64,000 nt of DNA from Blepharisma japonicum (lineage: Eukaryota; Ciliophora; Heterotrichea; Heterotrichida; Blepharismidae). Below are positions 24,558 through 34,855 of the stretch, in pieces. Position 1 is the stretch's first letter. Each line of letters begins with the position of its first letter. The notes beneath the pieces are model-generated. The model was not told the origin of the DNA and did no database searches. It saw nothing but the letters and a program-made list of their open reading frames with translations. Where the stretch lies: NCBI GenBank assembly GCA_949751835.1, contig CATKHK010000009.1, forward strand, positions 124,001 through 188,000, in the 5' to 3' direction. The position numbers and the translations under genes were made by a program.

Positions 24558-24579
24558 TATTATTTCTAATTATAATTTC
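24558..24579. promoter_or_regulatory. 22-bp divergent intergenic region (CDK5RAP3 / FAM136A-like)
   Basis: These 22 bp between two outward-facing ATGs must hold both promoters and both 5' leaders unless control lies inside the genes. It is almost pure A+T and contains the palindrome ATTATAAT, which reads the same in either direction. Confidence 0.6.
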
Positions 24580-24966
24580 ATGGACTCATTTTTTCAAAGC
24601 GTATTGACTAAGCTAAAAGCAGAAGAAAGGAATTTTATGTCATCTGTAGATGCAGACTTCAAAAAACTCCACGCAGATATGTATGAATGTACATCAAAAT
24701 GCTTTAGTTCTGCAGGTTCATTATCAGACTCCAGAAATTGTGCAAACAATTGTACATCCAAAGGATTTGAGTTTAGGTCTGAAATCCATAATGAAGTACA
24801 AAAATCTAAAAAAGGATATGCCAGTTGTATTGAACAATGCAAACAAAACTATCCAAATGGGCAAGGAGGAATGAAATCCTGCGTTTATGACTGTATAGAA
24901 GATGGCGTTGAAGTTATGAAAAAATTGACTGTTAAGGTCCAAGATATGTTCAAATATTACAAATAA
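24580..24966 (+). CDS. FAM136A-like (DUF842) twin-CX3C protein (128 aa)
   Basis: The ATG at 24580 gives MDSFFQSVLTKLKAEERNFMSS. Four CX3C motifs are visible in order: CTSKC, CANNC, CIEQC and CVYDC. This is the pattern of the FAM136A/DUF842 family, whose members are imported into the mitochondrial intermembrane space and hold a helical hairpin by disulfides. Length is close to the family's roughly 138 residues. The precise role in the mitochondrion is not settled for the family. An upstream in-frame TTG at 24538 overlaps CDK5RAP3 and was not chosen. Confidence 0.85.
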   Translation: MDSFFQSVLTKLKAEERNFMSSVDADFKKLHADMYECTSKCFSSAGSLSDSRNCANNCTSKGFEFRSEIHNEVQKSKKGYASCIEQCKQNYPNGQGGMKSCVYDCIEDGVEVMKKLTVKVQDMFKYYK

Positions 24967-25326
24967 AGTCTTTGGAATAGGATTAGATAATAAAATTATT
25001 TATCACTAAAGACAAAAATATGGAAATTTTCCCTTTTATTAAGCGATAATTTAATCTATTTTTAGCCTAAGTCCAAATTATATTATCCTTTAATCTATCC
25101 GAAGCTGATTCTATTTAATTCGCATAGACTTTTAGTCTTTTTGTTATTAATATTTAACTACCAGGAAATTCATTTCTAAGAATAGAGTTTTGATGATTTA
25201 TTTATATAGATTATATATAAAATCTATTTAAACTGAGCTTTTACGATAAAATGGTGTACTTAATATTTATTACTAGCACTTCACATAAAACAGCTATTTT
25301 CCCATAAATAAATAAAAAATTTGCAA
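24967..25326. other. Intergenic, nothing recognised
   Basis: Very AT-rich spacer between two genes on the same strand. There is no open frame of interest, repeat or RNA gene visible. Confidence 0.5.
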
Positions 25327-27318
25327 ATGGAAAAAGCTAAACAAATAAATGCAAAGCCTCGTCCCTATGCCTCAAGATCCTCAGTTCCAAAACCTAACAT
25401 TAAAATACAAAACACAAATTTTACACCTAGATCTTTAACTTTATCAAGCCCATACATCCGATCTCCATCAAGTATGGAAACAGACGAAAGACTTTATATA
25501 CAATCCCCTAGCATTGAAGATTTCTACAAAAGTGCTGAATCTGACCGTAACAAGCTTGAAAAAATATATCATCAGCGGAAATATAAAACTAAATCTGATG
25601 TTTCTTCAAAACTCCAAAATGAAATCAATCGTCTCAGTAAAAATTTTTCTTTTCAAAAAGATGATGGCCTACATATGGCAAAATCTGTTGAATATATTAA
25701 ACAAGCAATTGATAAAATCTTAATTGAAAAAGAACAAAAGTATAATGAAGATAATTGGACTGGAAATAGAAATTTTGAGAATTCAAAAGGAAAATTTGAA
25801 GCAATTGATGAGCTTAGAGCGAATTTAAGGATCCAAATTATTCAGGCCAAGGAAGAAAGTGAAAAGGTTGTCAAAATACAGCAGCAGTTGAAAAGATATG
25901 AAAATATTTTAAATCAAAAAGAAAGTAGCTTAAGAGATCAAGAAAAACTTATAAATATTGATAAAGAAGATATAATTAAAGAAAAAGAAGCCATTAAAAA
26001 TAAAGAAAATAATTTGAAATTGGAAAATGAAGAAATTAAAAAGAAAGCAAACCAATTGGAAATTGATAAAGAATTATTAGAAAAAGAGTATGAAGAATTA
26101 GAGAAAAAACGTCAAATAGTTGCCCAAAACATGAAAGAATTCAACAAATTTGAAAAAAATTATAAAGAGAGAAAGTGTGATTGAGAAGATTTTGAAGAAA
26201 TGGAAAGAGAATTTTTATTGAAATGTGAAGAAAAATCTGAGTTAATTGCTAAGGCTGAAGAAGATTTAAGCAGAAGAGAAATAGCCTTAGAAAAACAGAA
26301 TCAAGAATTATATTTATTATCTAAATCATTGCAAGATTTAAAAGACCAAATAGAAAATAAACAAGATTATGCTTCTAAAAATTTAGAAGAGCAGCATAAT
26401 CATCTCCAAGAAGAAACAAGATTATTAAATATAAAGCGGTCAGAAACTGAAGCAGCCTACAAAAAATTAACTGAGGAACTTAAAACAGTCGAAAAGCTAA
26501 AAACGACTCTTTTAGAGCAAAAAGAAATATCTGAAAAAGAAATTGAAAAAATAAAAGAAGAATACGGCAAAAAAATATGTGAAGCCTTAAACATGAGCAA
26601 TCAGGCACAAGAAACCATCAAAACTATTTCAGAAAAGGAAGAATATATTGATACAATAATCTTAGAAATTGAAAAAGAAAAATCTGAATTAAATCAAAGG
26701 TGAAAATATGTTGAAAACTTGGAAATGCTTAAAGAAGAATTAGAGAGAGAAAGGATGGTTTTTGAGGATAAAAATATGCTAAAATACGAAGAACAAATTA
26801 AAAATGAATTTAATGAAAAAGACGCTGAAATTCTAAAAAATAATTTACAATTTATCAATAAAAGAAGCCAAGAATTAGAAGAAATTTCAAACATGCTTGA
26901 AGAAAAAATGCGGTTTATTATGCAAAAAGAAAATGAGTTAAAAGATGTGCAGGAAATAATTGATAATGATAGGGAAGAAATTGATTCAACCTCAAAATTG
27001 TTAAAAAATATTTTTACAGAGCTTAACGAACAAAGAAAAATGCAAGAATATGAAAATGAGAAAATAGCAAAAGAAAAAGAAAATACAAGTAAAGATAGGG
27101 AAAAAATTGCTGGAATAATATCAAAGCTTGACCAAGAAATTAAAAGAATTGATAATAAAGAAGATGAGCTCGATAAGCTAAGACAAGTATTGGATGAAAG
27201 AGAAAATTTGCTTCATATGAAGGAAAGAAATATTTTGATGATGGAAAATCAGAAAAAAGAGTTCAATAATCAAAATATTTTGAATGATCAAGAAAATCCG
27301 GAAGATAAAGATCGATAA
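25327..27318 (+). CDS. Long coiled-coil protein (663 aa)
   Basis: ATG 25327 to TAA 27318 is one frame with two TGA codons as Trp (KCDWEDFEEME and LNQRWKYVENLE). After about 95 polar residues the rest is a nearly unbroken coiled coil rich in Glu, Lys, Leu, Asn and Ile (NLKLENEEIKKKANQLEIDK, LQDLKDQIENKQDY). There is no motor, membrane or catalytic motif. The composition fits a structural cytoskeletal protein; family and partner cannot be named. The next gene starts 30 bp downstream on the same strand. Confidence 0.8.
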
Positions 27319-27347
27319 TTATAATATTAATTCTAAGTAGATTTTAG

Positions 27348-27995
27348 ATGTGGAGCTTTAAAAAGGATGACATCATCATTCAACCCAAGGTCCACAAGTA
27401 CACCTTAGTATGACTGCCTGGATGAACAAGAACTCCAAAAGTAGACAAGAGAGTCTTTCAAAATGCTCCTATGCTCCAAGATATGAGAATCCGTATTCTG
27501 ATGGCCCCATCAAGAAAAATTGCTTCAAACTCAAGGCTTTCTGTTCCTTCTTGGTATGAAGGTGTAGCAAGCAATTTTTCAACAATTTTTCCTTCACTTA
27601 ACGAAATTTCTCATTTAGTAGATGAAATTATACAAGAAGAGTATGATTTATGTCAAAATGTATTTTTAGGTGGATTCTCGCAGGGAGGGGCATGTGCACT
27701 TTACACAGGCTTAGTTATTTCAAAGGTTCCTTTGCTTGGGGTCATTGCGCTTTCCGCACCTCCATTTCCCTATAAGATAAAATTAGAAAGAAAGAAAATA
27801 CCTGTATTTGTTTATCTGGGAGGAAAGGATGAAATTTTAAATGAAGAACTTACAAGAGAAAGGTTCAAAAATCTATTAATAGGAATGTCAATGACATATA
27901 CAAATGATGAATTATTAGGTCACATGTATAGTTGAAAAGAATTTGTTTTATTGAAGAAATGGATGAAATCCATCGCAACAGTTGAACGTATTTAA
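27348..27995 (+). CDS. Acyl-protein thioesterase / carboxylesterase-like alpha-beta hydrolase (215 aa)
   Basis: Three TGA codons are read as Trp: two in TLVWLPGWTRTP, the strand and oxyanion region, and one in GHMYSWKEFV. The nucleophile elbow is GGFSQGGACALYTGL (Ser of G-F-S-Q-G), the family signature. The acid is the Asp of YLGGKDEIL, where GGKD replaces the usual HGxxD. The His is in LLGHMYSW. ILMAPSRKIASNSRLSVPSWYEG matches the family substrate-lid region (PT/AP..R....G...PSWYD). The likely role is removal of acyl groups from S-acylated proteins or lysolipids, inferred from family. Unspliced and close to the usual size. Confidence 0.85.
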
Positions 27996-28436
27996 TAGAT
28001 ATCTATAATAAGCCTATTATTTTAGTCTTTGAAAAATTATTTTAATTATTTATAAATATGATTAAAGGCTTTATCAGCTTGCCAATTAATAATTTTTACT
28101 GATCTTTTATTTCAAATATTAATTATTTTGTCATTGTCTTTTAAGAATCAATTAATTAATTAATTAGAGGCTGATTCGTTTTTAGATACTATTTGTGTAA
28201 ATATTAATAATCATATAAGGCATTCTCCAAAATCACCAGAAAACTTAAAAGTTATGCAAATAAAAGAGTTATCTGAATCTTATTTATTAAACATTATTTC
28301 CATTTATTATATATATAAATCTCAAATAATATTTATCTTCCTATATTTTTTTATTTTTTCTGACCACTAAAAAATTTACATATTTTAATGCTAATCTAAA
28401 ATTTGGTAGCACATTAATTAATTTATTATAATATTA
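27996..28436. other. Intergenic, upstream of the H3 variant
   Basis: AT-rich spacer. TATTATAATA, a palindrome, sits just before the H3 ATG. No genes or RNAs were recognised. Confidence 0.5.
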
Positions 28437-28853
28437 ATGGCGAGAACCAAACAAACTGCAAGAAAAACCCCATTATCCGGGAAAACTCCTAAGAAACAAC
28501 TAGCCTCAAAAGCAGCTAAAAAATTATCAGCGTCTTCTATAGCTGGAGTCAAGAAGCCTCATAGGTTTAGACCTGGGACAGTAGCATTAAGAGAAATCCG
28601 TAAATTCCAAAAAAGCACTGAGCTCCTTATAAGAAAACTGCCATTTCAAAGACTTGTCAGAGAGCTTGCCCAAGAATACAAAAGCGATTTGAGATTCCAA
28701 AGTTCAGCTGTTTTGGCCCTTCAAGAAGCAGCAGAAGCATTTTTGGTTGGCTTATACGAGGATTCAAATCTCTGCGCAATTCACGCTAAAAGAGTAACAA
28801 TTATGCCAAAGGACATACAATTGGCAAGAAGAATTCGAGGAGAAAGACCATAA
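28437..28853 (+). CDS. Divergent histone H3 variant A (138 codons)
   Basis: This is a nucleosome core histone. The fold domain is close to canonical ([71 protein letters not shown]). The tail is unusual: ARTKQTARK is kept, but the canonical S10-T11 is replaced by T10-P11. The stretch to the next Gln is two residues longer, and the K27-S28 region reads [18 protein letters not shown], so no Ser follows the K27-equivalent directly. Mature length is 137 instead of 135. The fold has EYKSDLRFQ around the K79 position. No Trp or intron is present. It is convergent with the zinc protein 47 bp away, and no H4, H2A or H2B gene is beside it. Confidence 0.95.
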   Translation: MARTKQTARKTPLSGKTPKKQLASKAAKKLSASSIAGVKKPHRFRPGTVALREIRKFQKSTELLIRKLPFQRLVRELAQEYKSDLRFQSSAVLALQEAAEAFLVGLYEDSNLCAIHAKRVTIMPKDIQLARRIRGERP

Positions 28854-28900
28854 CTCCATTTTTTATCTTTTTTTTTAGATTAATACATTATTATGGAAAT

Positions 28901-29500
28901 TTAATTATTCAAAACATGATTTTCCTCTTTGCTCTTTTTAAGCCTTTTTGATGAATATAAGAAAATATTGTGTCCTTTTAAAGAGTTTTTTTCGTGGAAG
29001 CTATGATAGCACTTAATACAAAATCGTTTACTTATACATCCAGTGCATAATCCTTTAGCTTCTTTATTGCATACTGTACATGTAAATTGGTCTAATTATT
29101 TGATACCTAAAACAACTTTGGCTTTCTCAACACTCATGCTGGTGTTGATAGTGCTCTCTCTAGGTGTTTCCCCTTGTCCGAGGGTAATAAAATTGTCTCT
29201 CCCATAGCACGCTTTCATCTCAACTTCAGTACCAGGGGATGAGATAGAGCTTCTTACACTTGGGCTTATCAAAATTTCATCAATCGGCTTTGATTTCGCT
29301 TTTCTCATCGGTTCGTTTTTAAATTCGTTTCTAGCTTTATCGTTTTTTTCAATTTCTGCGTGTGATTGCTCATTTTCTTTTACCGACTCATACATCACAA
29401 AACTTTCAGGTAAGCTTTTACTTTCTAATAAGGTTGGGGTTTGATCGCGATTTCTTCGTGAACAGCAGGATGGCAGTATTCTGTCTAGTCACGAACTCAT
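28901..29500 (-). CDS. Unknown protein with C-terminal B-box-like zinc module (194 aa), one intron
   Basis: The ATG at 29500 (MSSWLDRILPSCCSRRNRDQ, TGA as Trp) opens a polar N-terminal part. After the 15-nt intron 29092-29106 the frame continues into CTVCNKEAKGLCTGCISKRFCIKCYHSFHEKNSLKGH, ending at TAA 28901. Paired CxxC groups followed by Cys, His and His fit a B-box-like two-zinc module. Without splicing, the product would end before the zinc module, so splicing decides function. No RING or catalytic domain is seen. Partner and role are unknown. It lies 44 bp downstream of the Rab gene on the same strand. Confidence 0.8.
29092..29106 (-). other. 15-nt intron
   Basis: On the minus strand GTATCAAATAATTAG, phase 1, with TAA at positions 9-11 in frame and A at position 10. 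Its removal joins KVVL to DQFTCTVC. Confidence 0.9.
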
Positions 29501-29544
29501 TTTAATCTTATATATTCATTATTCAATAATTTTACTAATCTAAA

Positions 29545-30204
29545 TTATTGGCAGCATTTGGGTTGTTCTACTCTGGGTGTTCTTCCATAAACAACTTTTT
29601 CTTCATTTAGATCAATACGTCTAGTAGGACCAATTGAGCTTTGCAAACTCCTTTTGATACCAATTACATTTCTAATCGTTAATTGGTAAATTTCATTCAA
29701 AATCCTTTCAAAAGCTAAGCTTACATTGGTCGCATCCATAGCAGAAGTCTCAATAAAAGCCAAGTTATGTTTCTGAGAATACCCTGCCCCTTCTTCAGTC
29801 CTGACAGCTCTAAGATGTTTTAAATCAGTTTTATTCCCTACAAGCATCACAACAGTTTGAGAATCTGCATGATCTTTGAGCTCTTTAAGCCATCTTTCCA
29901 CATTTTCAAATGACGTAGGCTTGCATACATCATAAACTAATAAAGCTCCAACAGCGCCGCGATAATACGCAGATGTGATAGCTCTATAACGCTCTTGGCC
30001 AGCTGTGTCCCAAATCTGAGCTTTTATTGTTTTTCCATCAATTATAATACTTTTTTGGGCGAACTCGACACCTATTGTAGTTTTGGATTCTAAATTAAAC
30101 TCGTTCTTGGTAAACCTTGAGAGAAGATTGGATTTGCCGACACCTGAGTCGCCTATGAGGACAATTTTAAAGAGATAGTCGTAGTCATCTTCACCTCTCA
30201 TCAT
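29545..30204 (-). CDS. Rab11-like small GTPase (219 aa)
   Basis: This is a membrane-traffic GTPase. All G motifs are intact: [11 protein letters not shown] (P-loop), TTIGVEF (switch I), [20 protein letters not shown] (switch II), VGNKTD and ETSA (guanine recognition). [18 protein letters not shown] and the [14 protein letters not shown] stretch are typical of the Rab11/Rab25 group, which acts in recycling endosomes and, in ciliates, contractile-vacuole and endosome traffic. The C-terminus EQPKCCQ has the Cys pair for geranylgeranylation. The usual one or two residues after Rab11 CCQ are missing. Length is normal and no TGA is used. Confidence 0.95.
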   Translation of the reverse strand: MMRGEDDYDYLFKIVLIGDSGVGKSNLLSRFTKNEFNLESKTTIGVEFAQKSIIIDGKTIKAQIWDTAGQERYRAITSAYYRGAVGALLVYDVCKPTSFENVERWLKELKDHADSQTVVMLVGNKTDLKHLRAVRTEEGAGYSQKHNLAFIETSAMDATNVSLAFERILNEIYQLTIRNVIGIKRSLQSSIGPTRRIDLNEEKVVYGRTPRVEQPKCCQ

Positions 30205-30348
30205 TTTATTCAGAACTTATATTGTCAATAAATTCAACTATTATTCTAAATTATGTATTTATATCATTTTTATAGCAAGGAATAAATATTAGGCTAACAG
30301 TTGTTTTTTTATTAATTTAAATGCTTTTTATTAATAATTTAATTTATA

Positions 30349-31608
30349 ATGTTGAGGCAAATTTGCTATATAAATGAGTGTGGTGAAAATCCTGTAGGAT
30401 TTTGTGATTGTGAAAAAGATAGGATTTATTTTTGTTCTAGCCATATGAACGGACATTTTATGATTAGCTCTGAGCAACGGCACAAATTTTATGATATAAA
30501 ATGCACAGATTATGATTCTAAAATTAAAGAACTATTGAAAGTTAAATCCAGTCTTAATTTATTCAAAAGAAAAGCCCAAGATGATTGCACTCAAACAGTC
30601 AAGCAAATTAGGGAAGAATCAGAAAGAGCTATTTTAAAAATTGAAGATCTTGATTTGAAACTGGACTCGATATTGAGTGAGTTATTATTTAAAAGAACTG
30701 AACTTACCACATCTCAAAACCAAATAAAAAAATCTAATTGATCAAAACTGTATCGTCAAATTGATTTCGACGATATTAGCAATACTATTGGAAATCAGTT
30801 CCAAGTATCAGAAGAAGCACAGCCAGATATAAGCAATGAGTTTGATAGCTATTCTTCATCAATCTGTTTTTTCCAAAATAAAACAAAGAATTTAGTCACT
30901 ATTAATTTAAATAATCTTGAAGCGCATTCAAATCCTTTAAAAATTGGGAAAAATATTGACATGTGCATATCTATGTGCCTAATACCACAGAACAAAATTT
31001 TTTGTTATGGAAATTTTATTTGGTGATACGATGGCCTTACTTTTATTATTGATTCAAAAAATAAAGTCCAATTGCTACCATCAGGCAAGAGAAATTGTTT
31101 TCTAAAAACAGTTTATTTCAACAGCAATATTTATGCCTTTGGAGGGGATAATAATCTTGCAGAAAAATTTAATCTTGGAAGTTTAACATGAGAGACTTGT
31201 GCTACTCTTCCAAAAGGAAATTATCAACACAGTTATAGTGTCGAATATCATAATGAAATTATTTTAACAGGATACTCACTTGATAAATTATTCAGATATA
31301 ATATAGATAGCAATGCTTTTATTGAGGCTGGAGGTATCTTATTGCAAAAAGAAATATATAAAATGCTGATTTCTGCTCAGGATAAACTCTATATTGTTGA
31401 AGCTTCATCAAAAATTTATGAATGCAAATGATTTGATTTGACTTCATGGAATTGTATTGGGATAAATTTATTGCCAATTTATTCTTCTTTTATCAGTTAT
31501 AGTGTTAATTTCAAAGGCAAAGAGTATTTTATCAATGAAAAATACGATCTTTGGGAGTTTGATTTAAAATTGCAAACTTTTAAGTTTGTTAGAAAATTAA
31601 ATTTTTAA
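30349..31608 (+). CDS. Zinc-module / coiled-coil / kelch-like protein (419 aa)
   Basis: ATG 30349 to TAA 31608 is open with four TGA codons as Trp. The N-terminal zinc module is C-x4-C-x7-C-x-C-x7-C-x2-H-x3-H (CYINEC...FCDC...CSSHMNGH), a B-box-like pattern. A short coiled coil follows (about residues 60-125). The C-terminal 270 residues form kelch-like blades, for example NSNIYAFGGDNNLAEKFNLGSLTWETCATLPKGN, whose diagnostic Trp is a TGA codon. The layout resembles TRIM-like or kelch adaptors that bind protein partners. No RING is present, so ubiquitin ligase activity should not be assumed. A paralog with the same layout is at 57385-59169. The substrate is unknown. Confidence 0.83.
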
Positions 31609-31751
31609 TTTTTGTATAAATAGCATTATTTATAATAAATTAAATACTTTATCATAGGAAACAACCAAATAATAGGATTTTTCTTGAATTAAATTGGGTG
31701 CCTACCCTTTTATAAATCGGGAATAATTAAGATATAAATTTGCAAATGTAA

Positions 31752-32486
31752 ATGTTTTCACAAGCAATAGAGATCACGGACCAAATAATGTCTTTGCTTC
31801 CACAAGGTTCAGAACTGTAAAATAAACATAGAAAATCATTTATTCGGCATAAAGTACAAGAAATCCAATCTATGCTAAAAATGCATAATTCATCCTTAAA
31901 CGAAAACCTTAAACTGCCGATTTTAAATATTATTTTCAAAGACCTGGACGGTTTCCAGCTTACTAAAGGCTACAATAGTTCTCAGCATGACTATGGAGAA
32001 ATGCGGTCCTTAAGAGATTATATTGATGCATTTGCCTATTCAAAAAATCTCAAAAAAGAAAATGCTTGCTTCACTGATCTTGGATGCGGCCTGGGAAAAG
32101 CAAATTTGGTTGCTTCTAGCATTTTTAACACAACCAAATCAATAGGAATTGAAATTATTCCAAGACTCTACACAATGGCATGTGCTGGGAAAATGCTATT
32201 TCAGTCTTCGTTTGGCAACAAAAAAGAACTGTCAATTGAATATTTTAACTCAGATATTAGAGAATCATTATCAATATGAAAGGACTCTGATGTGGTATAT
32301 TTGAATTGTTTAACGTGAAGAAGGGCAGTCGTAAGAGAGATTGTGAAATTATTTGATCAGCTTAAGGTTGGGTGTGAAGTTTTTTGCACACTGAAAATTA
32401 GGAAGAATAATATGAAACTAATAAAGACTATTGAAGCTGAGATGACTTGGGGAAGGGGCAGGGTGTATTTGTACGTTCTGCGATAA
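31752..32486 (+). CDS. DOT1-like class I SAM methyltransferase (239 aa), one intron
   Basis: After removal of intron 31817-31831 the frame runs from ATG 31752 to TAA 32486, with two TGA codons as Trp. FTDLGCGLGKANLVASSIF is motif I for S-adenosylmethionine; SIGIEIIPRLYTMA carries the acidic residue that binds the ribose. FNSDIRESLSIWKDSDVVYLNCLTW is the post-strand-4 region. This layout and wording are closest to DOT1-type enzymes, which methylate H3 Lys79, but the protein is short and lacks clear flanking substrate motifs. Other class I methyltransferases are possible. The H3 variants in this window keep the K79 neighbourhood. The DOT1 assignment is an inference of moderate strength. Confidence 0.7.
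31817..31831 (+). other. 15-nt intron
   Basis: GTAAAATAAACATAG, phase 2 with its TAA in frame, and A at position 10. Splicing joins PQGSEL to KSFIRHKVQ. Confidence 0.9.
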
Positions 32487-32685
32487 ATACACAATTTTTG
32501 AAATTAGTTAACTAGGATAATTTTTATAAATATTGTTGATGTTCTTTCAATAGGTTAGTTAATATTAGTGTGCATAAGGGTTCAAGATGAAAAAAAGGAC
32601 AATTAAGCATTATTCAAGGCATTGCTATTTTTTAAAAACAAAATTTAAAAATTATTTAAATCCATTGGCACTTAGATAGATATAA

Positions 32686-33480
32686 ATGCCTATAAATATG
32701 AAATCTTTATTCAGTTATAATTTTAGGCCAGCCCCCCTTTTTCAGGAAAATCAAATGGCATCATCCTTCACTCCTGAAGAAGAAGACACCATTCAATTTT
32801 TGATGGACAAGCTTCGTAATATCCGTAACTCAATTAAATTTTACTATGAAGGCCCATCCTTTAAGCCAGCCCAAATCCCAGCTCCTGTTAAAGAAGAAAT
32901 AGTCTCACTTTTTGACCAGCATGGTGGAATTGACGTTCTAGTAAAGCTAACCCACATTTCCCCATTCCAAATAAAAATGTGACATAAAGAATGGAAAAAA
33001 GACCCTTCTTGTTTCTACGCTAATAGAGACCCAGGCTCATTTAAACATTTCAAAAAATCAGATTTTGTAGGGAAAGTTTTAGGCGAAAAAGACGCTTGAG
33101 ACGACTTAAAATTAAACAAAGACAAAAAATTACCAAAATTAAGGAGGGAGGATTATAGAGGAATTACGTCGCTAGAGCAAATTAGAAATAAATTGAGCCC
33201 AGAAGTCCAAGCTGAGTGTGAACAAATTAATAAATTGATGAAGGAAAGAAAAAGTGAAATTTCAGGAATAGATCCAGAAATCAAAAGAATGATCATAAAA
33301 GCGGTGCTGAAGGCTGGAAACCCCAAGCCGATTGGGCTCATGATTGGGGTAAATGAAAGAATCATTTTAAGCTGAAGAGCAGTTTTTGTTAAAGAATTAG
33401 AAGAGAATGGAGCAGAGTACAAAAAAGAAGAAGAAGATACAGAAAAAGTAGAAAAAACTGAAGATAAATTATTAATGTAA
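32686..33480 (+). CDS. Unknown protein with two helix-turn-helix-like repeats (264 aa)
   Basis: ATG 32686 to TAA 33480 is open with three TGA codons as Trp. Two segments look alike: KEEIVSLFDQHGGIDVLVKL followed by THISPFQIKMWHKEW, and KRMIIKAVLKAGNPKPIGLM followed by IGVNERIILSWRAVF. Each has Ile-rich helix 1, a Gly turn, then Ile/Val, Ile and a Trp near the end of a recognition-like helix. That is the general pattern of a helix-turn-helix, as in transposase-derived or regulatory proteins. Both Trp residues are TGA codons. There is no catalytic triad or integrase core, so an active transposase is not supported. The C-terminus is acidic/basic and disordered. DNA binding is inferred only. Confidence 0.65.
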
Positions 33481-33567
33481 TTTAAAATATAAAAAATAAC
33501 TGAATCAATGCTTTTAATGAAAAATAAATCTTTGATTTATTATGCAATAAAATTTGAAGAAATTCCA

Positions 33568-34833
33568 TTAGTTAACTTTTGAAATATTTTCCAAACCATC
33601 TATATCGAAGCTCATTGCATATTCAATGGGCAGCTCACAAGCTCTATCCCATATGTAGTTAGCTAAGCAAGTCATAGCCCTTGAAACGCCAAACAAAACT
33701 GGACCCATTTCTCCATCTCTTACTCCAAATGAATATAAGGCAGCTCCAGAAATAAAATCTCCATTTACTTGTGGATCTCTGAGTTTTCCTCTAAGCAATT
33801 TCGGGACCTCTTCTGCAGCTTTTTCTATATTAATAAGCCAAGGATTTGTTGGGTCCTTACTTTTCCAATAATCATGAATTATATCATATCGTGGATCTCT
33901 TCTCCCTAGCACAGCATGCCCGAATCCTGGAATGCTTTTATTATCATTAATATCTCTATTTGCCTGTGCAATATAAAAATTGTTTGCTTTTATTATCCAT
34001 TCTAAGCTATCTTGAACCGCTTTTCCATGCAGATGTCCTGAAACTCCATTAATAGCTCCAGAAATTGATTTAAAAGGGTCTGAAAGTGGCGATCCAATTG
34101 CTTTACTCGCATGAGCACCAACACTTCCAGAGTCACTATCACAATAAAGGCTTAAAAACAACCGTAAAAACCCAATATTATTTGGTGTCCCTGCACCAAT
34201 TAGTCCTAAAAACTTTCCTCCAATGTCTTTATAGTCAGTATTATTCATATCAATCCCAGATCTTTTGCAATATATATAAGCAGCTAAAGCAGGCAATTTG
34301 GCTAAAATTACTAAGGAGTCTTCAAATGCTGGGATTCATAAGTCTTTTCTCTTGATTGTAGAATATGCTGACGCAAATTGACTATTTTCTTGTAAAGCCA
34401 TGATACCAATCGATAGCAAACTTGTTGCAGGGAAGTTCTGAGGCAAAGTGTCAAGAGTTCTGATAACTTGTTCAGGAAGCTGAGATTCTGCATTTAAGCC
34501 ATTAATTAATGAAGAAATTTCTTGCTGTGTAGGGATTTCTCCAGTTAGTAAATACCAAAACATTGCTTCAGGGTATGGACAGCCATCTTGCAAAGGTAGC
34601 AACCTAAGCAGTTCATTGATTGTTTTACCTCTGATTAATGGACCTTGTTCTGGAGACATTTCACATGTAAATGAATTTAACACAGGAACTCCTCTTAGTC
34701 CTCCTAATATATGCTTTATTCTCAAGGTGCCGATTGGGACATTACTCTTTTTAATAGCATCGACTCTTTTAATAATACTAGGGATCTTATTTTGGACCTT
34801 TTCAAATAATTGAGGACATACTCGTGATATCAT
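33568..34833 (-). CDS. Citrate synthase (421 aa)
   Basis: This enzyme condenses acetyl-CoA and oxaloacetate in the tricarboxylic acid cycle. The start chosen is ATG 34833 (MISRVCPQLFEKVQNKIPSI), an amphipathic basic N-terminus that fits a mitochondrial presequence; an upstream in-frame GTG lies inside the next gene. The catalytic triad is present: His269 (GHLHGKA), His306 (PGFGHAVLGRRDPRY) and Asp359 (NGDFISG). One TGA (34336-34338) encodes Trp in RKDLWIPAFEDS. Length is near that of mitochondrial enzymes after presequence removal. In Tetrahymena the same enzyme also forms 14-nm filaments; whether this one does cannot be read from sequence. Its ATG is 22 bp from that of the 550-residue gene. 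Confidence 0.95.
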
Positions 34834-34855
34834 TTTTATAAAAGTATAATATATT
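34834..34855. promoter_or_regulatory. 22-bp divergent intergenic region (citrate synthase / 550-aa gene)
   Basis: Two start codons face outward across 22 bp of almost pure A+T. TATAAT reads toward the plus-strand gene and TTTATAAAATG reads into citrate synthase. Promoters and leaders of both genes must fit here or overlap the coding parts. Confidence 0.6.

Noticed and set aside
30349-31608. TRIM-type ubiquitin ligase
   Set aside because: The zinc module lacks a RING domain, and nothing else supports ligase activity.
32686-33480. Transposase
   Set aside because: Only helix-turn-helix-like units are seen; no DDE or other catalytic core, no terminal inverted repeats and no target-site duplication were found.
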